This document shows positions 5,561 through 6,230 of a DNA stretch of 6,230 nucleotides, piece after piece; position 1 is the first letter of the stretch, and every line of letters begins with the position of its first letter. Source of the stretch: Kordiimonadaceae bacterium. Its GTDB lineage: Bacteria > Pseudomonadota > Alphaproteobacteria > Sphingomonadales > Kordiimonadaceae. The DNA lies in contig JAESTR010000019.1 of NCBI GenBank assembly GCA_016763495.1, forward strand, positions 1 through 6,230, read 5' to 3'. Both the position numbers and the translations under genes were made by a program. The notes under the pieces were generated by a model. The model was given only the letters and a program-made list of their open reading frames with translations. It ran no database searches and had not been told where the DNA came from.

Positions 5561-6230
5561 TTAGGGCCGTGTCTGGCCTGTGCCGCGCACTTGGTACTTG
5601 AAGCTCGTTAGCTGCTCTAGCCCCACAGGGCCGCGCGCATGAATGCGCCCGGTGGCGATACCAATTTCCGCGCCCATGCCAAATTCACCGCCATCGGCAA
5701 ACTGGGTCGACACGTTGTGCATTACGATCGCACTGTCAACTTTGCGCAGGAAAGTTTCAGCAGCTGCCGCATCTTCGGTAACGATACAGTCGGTATGGCC
5801 CGAAGAGTGGGCTCCAATGTGAGCGATTGCACCGTCCACGCCGTCGACAAATTTGGCGGAAATGATGGCGTCCAAATATTCGGTATCCCAATCCGCATCC
5901 GTTGCAGGCTTGATGCGACTGTCTAGTGCTTGAATATCCTCTGACCCACGGACTTCACATCCTGCCTCAAGAAGAGTTGAGAGAATATCCTGCGCCATCC
6001 CTTTAGCTTTTTTGTCTATCAGTAATGTTTCTGACGACCCGCACACACCGGTGCGCCGCATTTTGGCGTTTAGATTGATTTCAACAGCTTTGCTGAGGTC
6101 TGCCGCACCATCTACATAGACGTGGCATATGCCCTCTAGGTGCGCAAACACAGGCACACGGCTATCTTTCTGCACACGTTCTACCAGCGAGCGCCCACCG
6201 CGCGGCACGATAATATCTATCACGCCTGTC
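5561..6230 (-). CDS. proA: Gamma-glutamyl phosphate reductase ProA (5' end beyond window)
   Basis: Reduces gamma-glutamyl phosphate to glutamate-5-semialdehyde with NADPH, the second step of proline synthesis after ProB. The frame stays open to the right edge. The GTG at 6223 is an internal Val, since Thr-Gly precede it in frame and match the family's TG-x-IDxIVPRGG motif. About 222 codons remain, roughly the C-terminal half of a protein usually near 420 residues. Seen here are [30 protein letters not shown], the catalytic-loop [11 protein letters not shown] (Cys at 6041-6043), [12 protein letters not shown] and the C-terminal [19 protein letters not shown]. The aldehyde-dehydrogenase-fold catalytic Cys is intact. 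It is followed by nadD after 6 nt, so these two are almost certainly one transcript. proB and obg would be expected upstream. Confidence 0.97.
   Translation of the reverse strand, partial: TGVIDIIVPRGGRSLVERVQKDSRVPVFAHLEGICHVYVDGAADLSKAVEINLNAKMRRTGVCGSSETLLIDKKAKGMAQDILSTLLEAGCEVRGSEDIQALDSRIKPATDADWDTEYLDAIISAKFVDGVDGAIAHIGAHSSGHTDCIVTEDAAAAETFLRKVDSAIVMHNVSTQFADGGEFGMGAEIGIATGRIHARGPVGLEQLTSFKYQVRGTGQTRP

Noticed and set aside
5561..6223. GTG at 6223 as a true start giving a short ProA-like protein
   Set aside because: The frame continues upstream to the window edge with family-matching Thr-Gly before this Val; it is an internal codon of a truncated proA.

Overview
This window is ordinary chromosomal housekeeping sequence, probably from an alphaproteobacterium with roughly balanced base composition. 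All seven genes I can support are on the minus strand, so transcription runs from the right edge to the left edge. In that order they are proA (5' part cut off by the window), nadD, rsfS, rlmH, gpmI, an envC-type gene, and ctpA (3' part cut off). From memory, this order is common in Alphaproteobacteria (downstream of obg/proB), and the RsfS, GpmI and EnvC sequences also look alphaproteobacterial. A moderate-GC order such as Kordiimonadales would fit, but that is a guess. There are no mobile elements, CRISPR repeats, tRNA or rRNA genes, or signs of recent transfer. The plus-strand open frames are antisense shadows of the real genes.

Right part (4443-6230): proA makes the proline precursor glutamate semialdehyde. 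nadD makes the NAD precursor NaAD. rsfS silences ribosomes under nutrient limitation. These three are packed tightly: 6 nt between proA and nadD, and 0 nt between nadD and rsfS. nadD and rsfS lie in one continuous frame, separated only by a TAG codon that is followed directly by the TTG start of rsfS. After a 65-nt gap with an imperfect hairpin comes rlmH, the 23S rRNA pseudouridine-1915 methyltransferase. It also starts at TTG, behind a strong Shine-Dalgarno sequence. This half therefore combines biosynthesis with 50S-subunit maturation and control.

Middle (3810-3980): a 171-nt non-coding gap, the longest in the window, separates rlmH from gpmI. It holds a short dyad (two AAGCTT hexamers 2 nt apart) and is the most plausible place for an extra promoter, although no convincing -35/-10 pair is visible.

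Left part (1-3809): gpmI (cofactor-independent phosphoglycerate mutase) overlaps the start of the envC-type gene by 32 nt. That gene encodes an exported coiled-coil protein with a catalytically dead LytM domain, of the kind that activates cell-wall amidases at division. After 82 nt comes ctpA, an exported PDZ/S41 processing protease. The gpmI-envC pairing also exists in E. coli (gpmM-envC), so it is an old linkage.

I found no undescribed system here. The points worth a second look are the nadD/TAG/rsfS in-frame junction, the run of non-ATG starts, the A9 tract in envC, the complete loss of metal ligands in the LytM domain, and the inter-operon dyad.
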